Positions 45,530-54,700 of a stretch of 64,000 nt of DNA are shown here, one piece after another. The notes beneath the pieces are model-generated. The model was not told the origin of the DNA. It did not search any database and worked only from the letters and a program-made list of their open reading frames with translations. Source of the DNA: Caulobacter sp. BK020. Lineage in GTDB: Bacteria; Pseudomonadota; Alphaproteobacteria; Caulobacterales; Caulobacteraceae. The stretch lies in contig NZ_SLZL01000002.1 in NCBI RefSeq assembly GCF_004342605.1, positions 310,001-374,000 on the forward strand, read 5' to 3'. Position numbers and translations under genes: made by a program. Each line of letters begins with the position of its first letter. Position 1 is the stretch's first letter.

Positions 45530-45816
45530 GTCGGTAACCCCCAAAATATGCAGACGCAGTTCGTCGCGCCGCGGTGACCTACGGCTTAGCTTCCCTAAGC
45601 GTGGTTGCAGCAGGGCTATCGACGATTGGGACGATCGGTCAAGAGTTGTCGCATTAATGAAATGTAACGTGGTTTTTTTGACACAAAGCGGCACGACTTG
45701 ACCCCTTTTTTTTCGGGGCTGAAATCCTCGTTTTGATGCGTGATTTGCGCGGATCGCCGATTTTTCCACGGTAGTCAGCCCGCGCAATCCAGAGATGCGC
45801 CCCCGAGGGCGTTTTT

Positions 45817-47304
45817 TCAGAGCGCCGTGATCTTCAGCTTCAGACCCAGCAGGGTCGCCAGGGCGCCCGCTCGCTTGGCGGTCTGCTCGCCCAGCAGCAG
45901 GTCGGCGTAGCCTGGCTCGGCGGCCAGCAGCAGGTCGCCCTTGTCGATGGCTAGGCGCGACCGGGCCAGGAGAGGCGCGCTGCGGCCCGACAGGTCGCAG
46001 CCCAGGCGGATGGCGGCCCCGATGGCGCGGGCCCGCTTCAGGCGGCCGGGCGACAGCAGGCGCTCCAGCACGTCCAGTTCCGGCGGGGTGAAGGCCGTGG
46101 CGTGGCGGGCGAAGGCCGCGGCGGCCAGGAAGGCCCGCTCGGCGTGGGTCTGGCCGGCGATCGGCGCGCGCAGCACCTGCTCGAACACCAGGTCGGCGCG
46201 ATGGTCCGGGTGCAGGCGCGCCCCCAGGTCGGCCAGGCGGCAGGCGGCCGAGGCCAGGACGGGATCGCGCTGATCGAAGCAGGGCGGCAGCTGGGCCAGG
46301 GCGGGGGCCAGCCAGGCGTCCAGCGCCGCGCCCAGCTCGTCGGCCACGCCCTGCCGGGCCCCCAGCGAGGCGCAGCCCTCGACCAGCGGATCCAGCCGGC
46401 GCACGCCGGGCGGCATGGCCTCGAACAGCAGCCCCTCGCGCACGCCGAAGGCCGAAATCTCGATGCGCTTGAGGTCCAGGCTTTCGATCAGCTGCTCCAG
46501 CACCACGGCGGCGTAGGGCAGGGTCTCCGAGCGCTTCTTGCTCATGCCCTCGATGCGGTCGAGCGAACTCTTCGACTGGTGGGCGACCAGGCGCGCGGCG
46601 TCCAGGGCCTCGGCGCGGCTGATGCTGTACTGGTGGACCACGTGCAGCGGGTAGCCGGCCAGGCGCATGTGCAGCAGGGCCAGGTTGCGCCAGGCGCCGC
46701 CCACCGCGTGGAAGACGTCGGTCCGGAAGGCCTGGGCCGCCGGGGCCAGGCGCTGGGCGCACAGCCGCCGCACCTTCTCCAGGTCGAAGCCCTCCGACAG
46801 GCCCAGGCTGAACGGGCCCAGCGGCAGGGTGACGCCCAGGCCCGCGCCGGTGGTCTCCAGGCGCACCAGCTCCAGGCTGGCCCCGCCCAGGTCGCCGACC
46901 ACGCCGGTGGCGTCGGGCGCGCCGGCCAGCACGCCCAGGGCGGCGTAGCGGGCCTCTTCCTCGCCCGACAGCACGCGGGTGGAAAAGCCGGTCTCGGCCT
47001 TGATCTGCTCGACGAAGGCGGCGCCGTCCTTGGCCTCGCGCACGGCGGCGGTGGCGGCGATGAAGGTCTCGGCCGGCTTGACCGCCTCGAGCACGGCGCG
47101 GAAGCGCTTCAGAGCGGCCAGGGTCTGGGCCACGCCCTCGGGATTCAGCCGGCCGCCGTGGCCCAGGTCACGGCCCAGCCCCGCCAGGACCTTCTCGTTG
47201 AAGACCGTCCAGATGGCGCGGCCTTCCAGCCGGTACACCACCAGGCGGACCGAGTTCGAGCCGATATCGATAACGGCCGCGTCGCGCGGCGCCGCAAAAG
47301 GCAT
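45817..47304 (-). CDS. ppx: Ppx/GppA exopolyphosphatase
   Basis: 495 residues. N-terminal acetate kinase/HSP70-like fold with VIDIGSNSVRLVVYRLEGR, TAAVREAKDGAAFVEQIKAE, GVVGDLGGASLELVRL; C-terminal HD-like helical domain (HAVGGAWRNLALLHM, QSKSSLDRIEGMSKKRSETL). It removes terminal phosphates from polyphosphate or hydrolyses pppGpp; the family does not separate the two by eye. Encoded downstream of ppk on the same strand with only a small lipoprotein gene between, which supports polyphosphate turnover. Confidence 0.92.
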   Translation of the reverse strand: MPFAAPRDAAVIDIGSNSVRLVVYRLEGRAIWTVFNEKVLAGLGRDLGHGGRLNPEGVAQTLAALKRFRAVLEAVKPAETFIAATAAVREAKDGAAFVEQIKAETGFSTRVLSGEEEARYAALGVLAGAPDATGVVGDLGGASLELVRLETTGAGLGVTLPLGPFSLGLSEGFDLEKVRRLCAQRLAPAAQAFRTDVFHAVGGAWRNLALLHMRLAGYPLHVVHQYSISRAEALDAARLVAHQSKSSLDRIEGMSKKRSETLPYAAVVLEQLIESLDLKRIEISAFGVREGLLFEAMPPGVRRLDPLVEGCASLGARQGVADELGAALDAWLAPALAQLPPCFDQRDPVLASAACRLADLGARLHPDHRADLVFEQVLRAPIAGQTHAERAFLAAAAFARHATAFTPPELDVLERLLSPGRLKRARAIGAAIRLGCDLSGRSAPLLARSRLAIDKGDLLLAAEPGYADLLLGEQTAKRAGALATLLGLKLKITAL

Positions 47305-47372
47305 GGGCTTGGTTTAGCGCATTGGGCGGGGAGGGGAAGGCGGCGCGCGCAAAAAGGTTGTCGCTCCACAGC

Positions 47373-47816
47373 TCAGCGTTTCAGGCCGATCAGCGGCGCG
47401 GGCTCGTCCAGCGTCCGCCGGCACGCGCGCAGACGCCAGCCCGCCGAGGCGTTCTCGTAATAGCAGGATCCGAAGCTGACCGGCCGGCCGTGCTCGCGGC
47501 GGCCGCCCTTGGTCATGGCGTAGGCCCCGTCGGGGCTGATCAGCAGGCTTTCCACCGCCTTGACCCGAACCCGGCAGCGCCCCCACGAGCGGCCATGGCC
47601 CATCACCTGCCAGGCGGGCCCGTAGATCGTCCCGGACTTGAACAGCTGGCGCTCCCGCGCCCTGGCCCAGGCCAGGTCGGCGGCGTCGCCCAGCTGCGTG
47701 TCGCCCGGGACGGCGGGCAGGGCGAAGATCGCGCAGATCCGCGCCTGCTCGGCCGGACGCGGTCCGCAGGACGCCAGGCCCAGCGCCGCCAGGACGACGA
47801 GCCCCCGCGCCTTCAC
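47373..47816 (-). CDS. Small lipoprotein of unknown function
   Basis: 147 residues from GTG 47816, overlapping the ppk stop by 4 bp (GTGA). The N terminus [17 protein letters not shown] is a lipoprotein signal with lipobox LASC (Cys17). The rest has four further cysteines ([42 protein letters not shown]), possibly two disulfides, so it is likely periplasmic. No family recognised. Translational coupling to ppk suggests joint expression with the polyphosphate genes. Confidence 0.7.
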   Translation of the reverse strand: MKARGLVVLAALGLASCGPRPAEQARICAIFALPAVPGDTQLGDAADLAWARARERQLFKSGTIYGPAWQVMGHGRSWGRCRVRVKAVESLLISPDGAYAMTKGGRREHGRPVSFGSCYYENASAGWRLRACRRTLDEPAPLIGLKR

Positions 47817-50044
47817 CGGCGCTTGCGCGGGCCCACGTGGTCGAACGCCTGCGGCAGGTCCTTCACCTTGTGGCCCCGGCCCGACAGGCTGGGATTGGTC
47901 ATGAAGTATTCGTGGGCCGAGAAGGCGCCCTTGCGGTCCCAGGCCGGGTCGCGGGCGTAGTGGCCCTCGGGGTCGAGGTTCCAGCTCTGGGCTTCGTCGT
48001 TGAGGTTGGCGACCATGATCTGGTTCAGCACCTGCTGGTGCACGGTGGGGTTCTCGACCGGGACCAGGCTCTCGACCCGGCGGTCCAGGTTGCGCGGCAT
48101 CCAGTCGGCCGAGCTGATGAACACCCGGGTCTGGGGGCTGGGCATCGGCCCGCCGTTGGCGAAGGCCACCACCCGGGCGTGCTCCAGGAACCGGCCGACG
48201 ATCGACTTGACGCGGATGTTCTCCGACAGTCCTGCAATCCCAGGTCTTAAACAACAAATCCCGCGCACCACCAGGTCGATCTGCACCCCGTCCTGGCTGG
48301 CCGAGTAGAGGGCGTCGATGACCTGCGGGTCGACCACGGCGTTCATCTTGGCCCAGATCGCCGCCGGCTTGCCCTCGCGGGCGTTGCGCGCCTCGGCCGC
48401 GATCATGGTCAGCAGGTCCGGCTTCAGCGTCTCGGGGCTGAACGACAGCTTCTCCAGCCCGTGCGGCTGGGCGTAGCCGGTGATGAAGTTGAACAGCTTG
48501 CCGCCGTCCCGGCCCAGGGCCGGATCGCAGGTGAACAGCGACAGGTCGGTATAGACCCGCGCCGTCTGCGGGTGATAGTTCCCGGTGCCGAAGTGGCAAT
48601 AGGTGCGCAGGGCCTCGCCCTCGCGCCGCACCACCACCGACAGCTTGGCGTGGGTCTTCCAGTCGACGAAGCCGAACACCACGTGCACGCCGGCCCGCTC
48701 CAGGTCGCGCGCCCACTTCAGGTTATTTTCCTCGTCGAAGCGCGCCTTGATCTCCACCAGCGCGGTGACGTTCTTGCCGTTGTCGGCCGCCTCGATCAGG
48801 GCCGCGACGATCGGGCTGTCCTTGGACGTGCGGTACAGGGTCTGCTTGATCGCCAGCACATTGGGATCGCGCGCCGCCTGGCGGATGAACTGCACCACCA
48901 CGTCGAAGCTCTCGAACGGGTGGTGGACCAGGATGTCCTTCTCGCGGATAGCCGCGAAGCAGTCGCCGCCGTGGTCGCGGATGCGCTCGGGGAAGCGGGC
49001 GTTGAACGGCTTGAACTTCAGGTCCGGACGGTCGGGCGGGATCAGCTCGGCCATCTGGGCCAGGCCCAGCTTGCCGTCGACCAGGATCACGTCGTCGGGC
49101 TGGGCGCGCAGGCCCTCGACGATGAACTCGCGCAGGTCGTCGGGCATGGTGGTCTGGATCTTGACCCGCACCACGCGGCCCAGCCGGCGCTTCTTCAGCC
49201 GCGCCTCGAACTCGCGCACCAGGTCCTCGGCCTCTTCCTCGATCTCCAGGTCGCTGTCGCGGATCAGGCGGAACAGGCCCCGGCCCTCGACCTCGTAGCC
49301 GGGGAACAGGTGGCCCAGGAAGAGGATGATGAAGCTTTCCAGCGCCACGATCCGCCGCTCGCGCTTGCGCGTGCTCTTGGCCGGCGCCTGGCTAAGCTCC
49401 CAGAACCGCTGCACCTGGCTGGGCACCGGCACCAGGGCGTACAGGTGCTTGTCGTCGGCGATGCGGCGCAGCTTCAGGGCCAGGCAGAAGCCCAGGTTCG
49501 GAATGAACGGGAACGGGTGGGCCGGGTCGATGGCCAGCGGCGTCAGCACCGGGAACATCCGGGTCAGGAAGATCTCCTCGGCCCGCTCGCGGTCGGCCCC
49601 GACGATGTCCTTGGCGTCCAGCAGCTTGAGGCCCTCGCCCCACAGCTCGGCCCGCACCTCGCGCCAGATCTTCTGCTGCTCGGCCATCAGCTCGGCGGCC
49701 GAGGCGTTGATCCGCGCCAGCTGCTCGCCCGGCGTCAGCCCGTCCTGGCTGACCACCCGCACGCCCTCTCGCACCTGGCCCTTCAGGCCGGCCACCCGCA
49801 CCATGTAGAATTCGTCCAGGTTGTTGGCGCTGATCGACAGGAACCGCAGCCGCTCCAGCAGCGGGTGGCGCGGATTGGCGCTCTCCTCCAGGACCCGCTG
49901 GTTGAAGGCCAGCCACGAGGTCTCGCGGTTGAAGAACCGCTCGGGCGCGGCTAGCAGGTCCTCGTCCAGCCGCAGGCCCGCCAGGTCCGGCGCGGCCGGC
50001 GAGGGCGCGGCGGGCAGGTCGAGGGCGGCGGCGTCGTCAGGCAT
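47813..50044 (-). CDS. ppk: Polyphosphate kinase 1
   Basis: 743 residues. Reversibly makes polyphosphate from ATP. Seen: the N-terminal [20 protein letters not shown], the head domain, [13 protein letters not shown], the first phospholipase D-like half with [15 protein letters not shown] (the expected phosphorylated histidine in KTHAKL) and [19 protein letters not shown], and the second half with [18 protein letters not shown]. The downstream lipoprotein overlaps by 4 bp; hdaA lies upstream beyond a dispersed repeat. A short patch (about 48229-48262) uses codons otherwise avoided here. Confidence 0.97.
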   Translation of the reverse strand: MPDDAAALDLPAAPSPAAPDLAGLRLDEDLLAAPERFFNRETSWLAFNQRVLEESANPRHPLLERLRFLSISANNLDEFYMVRVAGLKGQVREGVRVVSQDGLTPGEQLARINASAAELMAEQQKIWREVRAELWGEGLKLLDAKDIVGADRERAEEIFLTRMFPVLTPLAIDPAHPFPFIPNLGFCLALKLRRIADDKHLYALVPVPSQVQRFWELSQAPAKSTRKRERRIVALESFIILFLGHLFPGYEVEGRGLFRLIRDSDLEIEEEAEDLVREFEARLKKRRLGRVVRVKIQTTMPDDLREFIVEGLRAQPDDVILVDGKLGLAQMAELIPPDRPDLKFKPFNARFPERIRDHGGDCFAAIREKDILVHHPFESFDVVVQFIRQAARDPNVLAIKQTLYRTSKDSPIVAALIEAADNGKNVTALVEIKARFDEENNLKWARDLERAGVHVVFGFVDWKTHAKLSVVVRREGEALRTYCHFGTGNYHPQTARVYTDLSLFTCDPALGRDGGKLFNFITGYAQPHGLEKLSFSPETLKPDLLTMIAAEARNAREGKPAAIWAKMNAVVDPQVIDALYSASQDGVQIDLVVRGICCLRPGIAGLSENIRVKSIVGRFLEHARVVAFANGGPMPSPQTRVFISSADWMPRNLDRRVESLVPVENPTVHQQVLNQIMVANLNDEAQSWNLDPEGHYARDPAWDRKGAFSAHEYFMTNPSLSGRGHKVKDLPQAFDHVGPRKRR

Positions 50045-50124
50045 GGGGGTCTCCGGTCTACGGTGTGCAGAGTGACGGAGGGTGGTGACAGGAGCAAGAC
50101 ATTGGGCGCCTGGAGCTCAAGCCC

Positions 50125-50239
50125 TTGCCCCACCTGACCGCTGCGCAGCCTGTCCGCCCCCACAGGGGGCGGAGCCTCATGCCGGAAGCGCTCTTCCCCC
50201 TCTGGGGGAAGACGACCGCGAAGCGGTCCGTAGGGGGCA
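50125..50239. repeat. Dispersed intergenic repeat, copy A
   Basis: About 115 bp bounded by TTGCCCC and GGGGGCA, with internal hairpin CCGCCCCC/GGGGGCGG and the segment GGGGGAAGACGACCGCGAAG. A second copy with the same layout is at 54491-54615. No coding content. Confidence 0.85.
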
Positions 50240-50252
50240 TGCGGTCGCCGCC

Positions 50253-50951
50253 TCAGTCCTCGTCCTCTTCCGAATCCCCGAAATCCAGCACCGCCAGCGC
50301 CAGCGCCTTGTTGACCTCGCGCCCCTGCTGGCTGGCCGCCTCGTCCAGGGCGCTCACCGCCGCCAGGGCGGCCGGGGCCGAGCGGGGCAATCTCGCCATC
50401 AGGTAGGGATAGAGGTCGGCCGCCGGCCGGATGCCCGCCGCCTCGAAGCCGCGCCGCAGCACCGCCTCCAGCACCACGTCGTCGGGTTCCTCGATGCGGG
50501 CCACGGCCAGGGCGTTGAGCCGCGAGCGCAGGTCGGGCACCGCCGCGTCCCAGGCCACGGGGGCCAGGCGACCGGTCAGCAGCAGCGACCCGCCGTCGAC
50601 CCCGGCCATGTTGATCAGGTGGAACAGCGTCTCGTCATCGACCAGACCGTCCTCGCAGCGCCGGTCGGCGTCCTCGACCAGCAGCGGCCGGCCGCGCAGG
50701 GACGCCAGGTCCAGCGGTTTCGCGTTGGTGGAGGCCGCCTCGATCACCACGGCCCCGGTCCGCGCCGCCCAGTCGCGCGCCAGATGCGTCTTGCCCGTCC
50801 CCGCCGGCCCGACCAGGGCCAGCCGCCCCTCGGGCCAGGCCGGCCAGGCGTCCAGCGACTCCAGCGCCTGGACGTTGGTCGGCGACGACGCGAACGACTC
50901 CCGGTCCCAGCGGGGCGGAGCGGTCAGCGGCAGTCGGAACTGACGAGGCAA
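50253..50951 (-). CDS. hdaA: DnaA-related replication inactivator HdaA
   Basis: 232 residues, a DnaA-like AAA+ protein lacking the DnaA DNA-binding domain. The N terminus has the beta-clamp-binding motif QFRLPL, then Walker A GPAGTGKTHLA and the sensor region LLLTGRLAPVAWDAAVPDLR, SRLNALAVARIEEPDD. HdaA with the DNA clamp stimulates DnaA-ATP hydrolysis and limits replication initiation. The gene order hdaA-ppk is as in Caulobacter. The AT-rich island begins just upstream of it. Confidence 0.9.
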   Translation of the reverse strand: MPRQFRLPLTAPPRWDRESFASSPTNVQALESLDAWPAWPEGRLALVGPAGTGKTHLARDWAARTGAVVIEAASTNAKPLDLASLRGRPLLVEDADRRCEDGLVDDETLFHLINMAGVDGGSLLLTGRLAPVAWDAAVPDLRSRLNALAVARIEEPDDVVLEAVLRRGFEAAGIRPAADLYPYLMARLPRSAPAALAAVSALDEAASQQGREVNKALALAVLDFGDSEEDED

Positions 50952-51136
50952 GGCGGCGTCCGGACAGGGTTACTCAGTTACCGGAGATATAGGCTGCGTC
51001 GCGGAGGAGGGCGAGATGGGGTGGTGGGGTTGGCTGGGGATGAGGGGCGGGGAGGTGTGGATGGGAAACTTTGAACACAACCTTGACGGCCAAGCTTGCA
51101 TATGCGTCCGTCGACGCTGCACTACGGATAACGATC

Positions 51137-51922
51137 ATGGCTGACAAGTTAGATATAATTAAGCCAACATCCTTCGCCGAACTCCTCGATGCAATCGAAA
51201 CTTTTCAAGCTGGATCAAGTGTATCTTGGTACCGGGGATGCAGAAAATCTTCTCACGGGCTTAAGCCGTCAATTTACAGGCATCCAAACATCACAAAAAT
51301 CGCTGACGTGATCTCCCTTGAAGGGGAGGTGACTACGAGATTTGTCCAGAGATCCTTACCGTTCTTGTCTCGATCCCTAACGAGCGATTGGGACAAGCTA
51401 TTTCTGATGCAACATTACGGCGTCCCAACCAGATTGTTGGATTGGAGCGAAAACCCTTTTGTGGCCATTTATTTTGCGTTGAACGCCGCATTGGAGCCTA
51501 AGGCAACGTCGGCTGCGCTGTGGATGTGCGATCCAGTTGCCTGGAATCGCGCCGCCTTGGCTCACATTTCATTTCGCGGGGGCGTGCTCGACGAAACGAG
51601 CCCATCGCTTCGGGCCTACGCCCCCGGTACAAAAGTCGACGAAATCCCCATGCTCCCCATTATGATTTACGGGTCATATAATAGCGCGAGGATCGTCGCG
51701 CAGAGGGGCGGGTTTGCGCTTTTTGGGCAAGGAACCACGCCCATGGAAGAGGTCTTTAGGGCGGATCAATTTCCTGTCGAAACGCTGAGAAAGATCGAAA
51801 TTGGTCATGAATATGTAGACGATATTCGAAATTCCCTATTCAGGAAGGGGTTTACGGAATCTGTAGTTTTCCCAGACTTGGATGGATTGTCCAAGGAAAT
51901 TAGACGCGTTTTTGGATTCTAA
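51137..51922 (+). CDS. FRG domain protein, AT-rich island
   Basis: 261 residues from ATG 51137. The FRG-domain core is clear: SVSWYRGCRKSSHGLKPSIY (WRG/FRG motif, ~31-50) and LFLMQHYGVPTRLLDWSENP followed by FVAIYFALNAAL (~90-120). The domain is widespread in mobile and defence-associated genes and has no established biochemical activity that I can name. Base composition and codon use (ATA, TTA, AGA, ACA) contrast sharply with neighbours. The next start codon is one base after its stop, so the two genes form an operon. Likely horizontally acquired. Confidence 0.88.
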   Translation: MADKLDIIKPTSFAELLDAIETFQAGSSVSWYRGCRKSSHGLKPSIYRHPNITKIADVISLEGEVTTRFVQRSLPFLSRSLTSDWDKLFLMQHYGVPTRLLDWSENPFVAIYFALNAALEPKATSAALWMCDPVAWNRAALAHISFRGGVLDETSPSLRAYAPGTKVDEIPMLPIMIYGSYNSARIVAQRGGFALFGQGTTPMEEVFRADQFPVETLRKIEIGHEYVDDIRNSLFRKGFTESVVFPDLDGLSKEIRRVFGF

Positions 51923-51923
51923 G

Positions 51924-53027
51924 ATGCAACAACGACCAATGCGCATCACTCCCCACCCGAGCAAGCCTCTTATCTGGTGGTACAATCGGCGCGAAATGAT
52001 CGACATGAGCCCGCCATACCAAAGGAAGGGGCGCCTTTGGTCTCAATCTGATAAAGGCTATTTGATTGATTCCATAATCAATGGGTTTGACGTCCCCAAG
52101 CTATATATTGCGGACTTTCAGATGGGTGACAGTCCTTTAAATTCGAGCCGACTCCCATATGCCATTATTGATGGTAAGCAGCGCCTTGAAGCAATATTTG
52201 ATTTCTTTGACGGAAGGTTAGTCTTAAATCACGATTTCATATGGAAGAGGGATCCAAGGCTTCAGCTTGGCGGCCTTGGTCTAAAGGATCTAAAAGGGTC
52301 TCATCAGGAAGTCGCGGAAATATTTGAAACCGAAACCGTCGATATTATGAGTGTGGTCACTTCGAACGAGGCTGATATCAACGAGCTTTTCGTGCGCTTG
52401 AATCGCAGCAAACCCCTAACCGGTGCTGAGATCCGTAATGCCATGCTTGGCCCAGTGTCAGACATCATTAGAACTGTGGCAAAGCACGAGTTTTTCAACG
52501 AGAATATCAAGTTTAGCGTTGAACGAGCGGGTGATTATAACGCTGCGGCTAAAATTGTGCTTTTTGAGTACGAGAAAAAGCCAACTAACACAAAGAAGAA
52601 AGACCTAGATGCCTTTGCTGGTTCGGCGACTATTGATGGCGCCACGCTGGAATTGGCGGGTAGAAGAGCGCTGGATAATCTCGACGCCATGCAAGAAATT
52701 TTTCTCCCTCATGATGAACTTTTAAGTTCAGCCGGCGCGTTGCCTGTATATTACTGGTTGGTCAGGGAGCTGAGTGACGATCAGCGGCCGCTTGTGCGCG
52801 AGTTTCTGTATACCTTTGAGAAGCGCAGAAAGTTGCATCGCGACAAACATATTGCCGGACACACCACCACCGCCGATACTTCTTTATCACGCTACGATGC
52901 GCTTAATCGAAGCACCAACGACGTTGGCAGCCATGTCGGCCGGTTTGAGATATTGAAGGAGGAGTTCTCTCGGTGGCGTAATGAGAAGGCAGCTCAGTCG
53001 ACATTGTTTCTCAACTTAGTGCTGTAG
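51924..53027 (+). CDS. DUF262 (GmrS-like) protein, AT-rich island
   Basis: 367 residues from ATG 51924. N-terminal DUF262/ParB-like domain: MSPPYQRKGRLWSQSDKGYL, IDSIINGFDVPKLYIADF, the nucleotide-related YAIIDGKQRLEAIFDFFDG motif (DGQQR type), and LFVRLNRSKPLTGAEIRNAM. The C-terminal DUF1524 HNH nuclease half found in full GmrSD-type restriction enzymes is not present; the C-terminal ~180 residues are helical and unassigned. DUF262 proteins are common in type IV restriction and other anti-phage loci. Pairing with an FRG gene suggests a two-component defence or abortive module; that is inference. Confidence 0.88.
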   Translation: MQQRPMRITPHPSKPLIWWYNRREMIDMSPPYQRKGRLWSQSDKGYLIDSIINGFDVPKLYIADFQMGDSPLNSSRLPYAIIDGKQRLEAIFDFFDGRLVLNHDFIWKRDPRLQLGGLGLKDLKGSHQEVAEIFETETVDIMSVVTSNEADINELFVRLNRSKPLTGAEIRNAMLGPVSDIIRTVAKHEFFNENIKFSVERAGDYNAAAKIVLFEYEKKPTNTKKKDLDAFAGSATIDGATLELAGRRALDNLDAMQEIFLPHDELLSSAGALPVYYWLVRELSDDQRPLVREFLYTFEKRRKLHRDKHIAGHTTTADTSLSRYDALNRSTNDVGSHVGRFEILKEEFSRWRNEKAAQSTLFLNLVL

Positions 53028-53035
53028 GCATCTCG

Positions 53036-53749
53036 ATGGTGGAGCGCAGCGCCTCCGACCTCGCCGCCTGGCGCGCCCGCATCACCAAGCCCGCCGGGCC
53101 GCTGGGCGCGGCCTCCCGCGCCGTCCAGCGGCGGATCAACCGGGTGATCCCCGAGAAGGTCCACGCCGCGATCACCGCCGCCATGGAGGCGATGACCAAG
53201 GCGATCCTGACCGGGGCCGACTTCGCCACGGCCTCGCCGCTGCGCGACGCCACGCTGGAGGAACGGGAGGCCAAGGTCGCCGCCGCCATCCAGGGCTGGA
53301 AGGCCGCCGCCGGGGCCGAGGGCGGGGTCGCCGGGGCGGGCGGGTTCCTGCTGGCGGCGGCCGACTTCCCGCTGCTGATGAGCTTCAAGCTGAAGCTGCT
53401 GTTCGAGATCGCCGCCCTCTACGGCCACGATGGGAGCGTGCTGAGCGAGCGGCTCTATATCCTGCACATCTTCGAGCTGGCCTTCTCGGACGTCGAACAC
53501 CGCGTCAAGGTGCTGGAGGCGATGGACGACTGGGACGCGCGCCCGCATCCCGCCGACCTGAAGGGCTTCGACTGGCGCTCGTTCCAGCAGCAGTACCGCG
53601 ACCACATCGACCTGGCGAAGCTGGCCCAGCTGCTGCCCGTGGTCGGCGCCCCGGTCGGCGCCGTGGTCAACTGGCGCCTGACCGCCCACCTGGGGAAGAC
53701 GGCGATGATGGCCTACCGGATGCGGTGGGCGGCGGGGGAGGGGCGCTAG
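53036..53749 (+). CDS. EcsC-family protein
   Basis: 237 residues with the EcsC family core (GADFATASPLRDATLEEREA, GGVAGAGGFLLAAADFPLLM, SFKLKLLFEIAALYGHD, LLPVVGAPVGAVVNWRLTAH, MMAYRMR). The glycine-rich hydrophobic stretches may contact membranes. In Bacillus EcsC accompanies an ABC transporter, but the family's biochemical role is unknown. High-GC codon use returns here immediately, 8 bp after the DUF262 stop, so this marks the right edge of the AT-rich island and its native promoter may have been displaced. Confidence 0.82.
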   Translation: MVERSASDLAAWRARITKPAGPLGAASRAVQRRINRVIPEKVHAAITAAMEAMTKAILTGADFATASPLRDATLEEREAKVAAAIQGWKAAAGAEGGVAGAGGFLLAAADFPLLMSFKLKLLFEIAALYGHDGSVLSERLYILHIFELAFSDVEHRVKVLEAMDDWDARPHPADLKGFDWRSFQQQYRDHIDLAKLAQLLPVVGAPVGAVVNWRLTAHLGKTAMMAYRMRWAAGEGR

Positions 53750-53761
53750 CAGGGTTCGCGC

Positions 53762-53827
53762 GGGGACGCGCACTCACGGCGGGGCGCCGGTCGGTTGGCA
53801 GGGCGTCTGGCGTGAGTGCGTGTCCCC
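53762..53827. repeat. Inverted repeat pair, first copy
   Basis: GGGGACGCGCACTCACG (53762-53778) faces CGTGAGTGCGTGTCCCC (53811-53827), 17-bp arms with one G-T mismatch, 32-base loop. Confidence 0.85.
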
Positions 53828-53897
53828 AACTTGATCCGCTGAGTCCCGTCTTGGACCCACTATTCAGGACGAACGATCTGGCGCCGTGGACGACGTG

Positions 53898-53964
53898 GGG
53901 GACACGCACTCACACCGATCGTCCGGGATCATCGGTCTCGGCCTTGCCGTGAGTGCGCGTCCCC
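53898..53964. repeat. Inverted repeat pair, second copy
   Basis: GGGGACACGCACTCAC (53898-53913) faces GTGAGTGCGCGTCCCC (53949-53964); same motif and nearly the same loop length as the first pair 136 bp upstream, like a REP/BIME element. Confidence 0.85.
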
Positions 53965-54490
53965 GGCGCTTATCCTTGGGCTATCGGCAATGAACTCCAG
54001 CAAAATCAACGCCCTGAACTTTCTCGACCCCAATCGATCCTCACCCTCCCAGACCGCCTTTATCCTGATCCCACCTCGTCGCGGGGAAAGGGCGCATGGC
54101 CAGCGACCGATGCGGCGGCGGGGGGCGATCGAGCGGGAAGCTCTGTCGGCGGTGCTGTCCGCGTGCGTAAGGACGGGACCAAACCTTGCGTCTCTGGTGC
54201 CGGTCGGGCCTGTTATACAGATACGACGTGATGCAAGGGCTGACTTAGCAACAGGCGGGCGGTGACGCGCTCGCGGTCCGGGACCGGGTGTCGTTGACCC
54301 GGCCCGCCCGTCGGAGGCTTCAAGGCGGCGAGGCCCTAACAGGGCTCGGCGTCGCGCGCTTCCGGATAACGACCGCGCGGAGCGATCGGGCTTCGTCGAA
54401 ACGGTATTCTTTTTCAAACTCCGGACGATGTCCGGCGCTCCGCGACCCTTTCCATACGCTCAGCGAGAGATCGCGTGAGGTCGCTAACAC

Positions 54491-54615
54491 TTGCCCCCAC
54501 CTGGCGGCTTCGCCGCCTGTCCGCCCCCATAGGGGGCGGAGCCTTCGCACGGCGCCTACGACAGCGCTCTTCCCCTCCGGGGGAAGACGACCGCGAAGCG
54601 GTCCGTAGGGGGCAA
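54491..54615. repeat. Dispersed intergenic repeat, copy B, with terminal inverted repeats
   Basis: 125 bp bounded by TTGCCCCC (54491-54498) and GGGGGCAA (54608-54615). It shares CCTGTCCGCCCCCA, GCGCTCTTCCCC and GGGGGAAGACGACCGCGAAG with the copy at 50125-50239. Confidence 0.87.
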
Positions 54616-54700
54616 GTGACTGGCCCCAGAATCCTTGACATCGCCGCCCCCCCATGCGCCTTTCCGCCCCTCGAAAATCACGCGTTCCAAAGACTTTTCC

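Larger units (their letters stand above)
53750..54700. other. Repeat-rich intergenic region upstream of aspS
   Basis: 951 bases with no gene I can support. It contains two hairpin pairs of a GGGGACRCGCACTCAC motif (53762-53827, 53898-53964), a GC-rich stretch with possible stem-loops (54254-54308 and 54330-54346) and copy B of a dispersed repeat (54491-54615). Open frames on either strand here have arginine/proline-rich compositions without family features. Confidence 0.7.

Noticed and set aside
45530..46762. Extension of the TonB receptor frame upstream of 45529
   Set aside because: It runs into ppx antisense and places the signal peptide in the middle of the protein; TTG 45529 has a well-spaced Shine-Dalgarno.
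51137..53027. Reading the FRG/DUF262 pair as a complete GmrSD restriction enzyme
   Set aside because: No DUF1524 HNH nuclease domain is visible in either protein.
53929..54417. Minus-strand 162-residue frame upstream of aspS
   Set aside because: Arginine/serine/proline-rich with no family; overlaps repeats and possible RNA stems.
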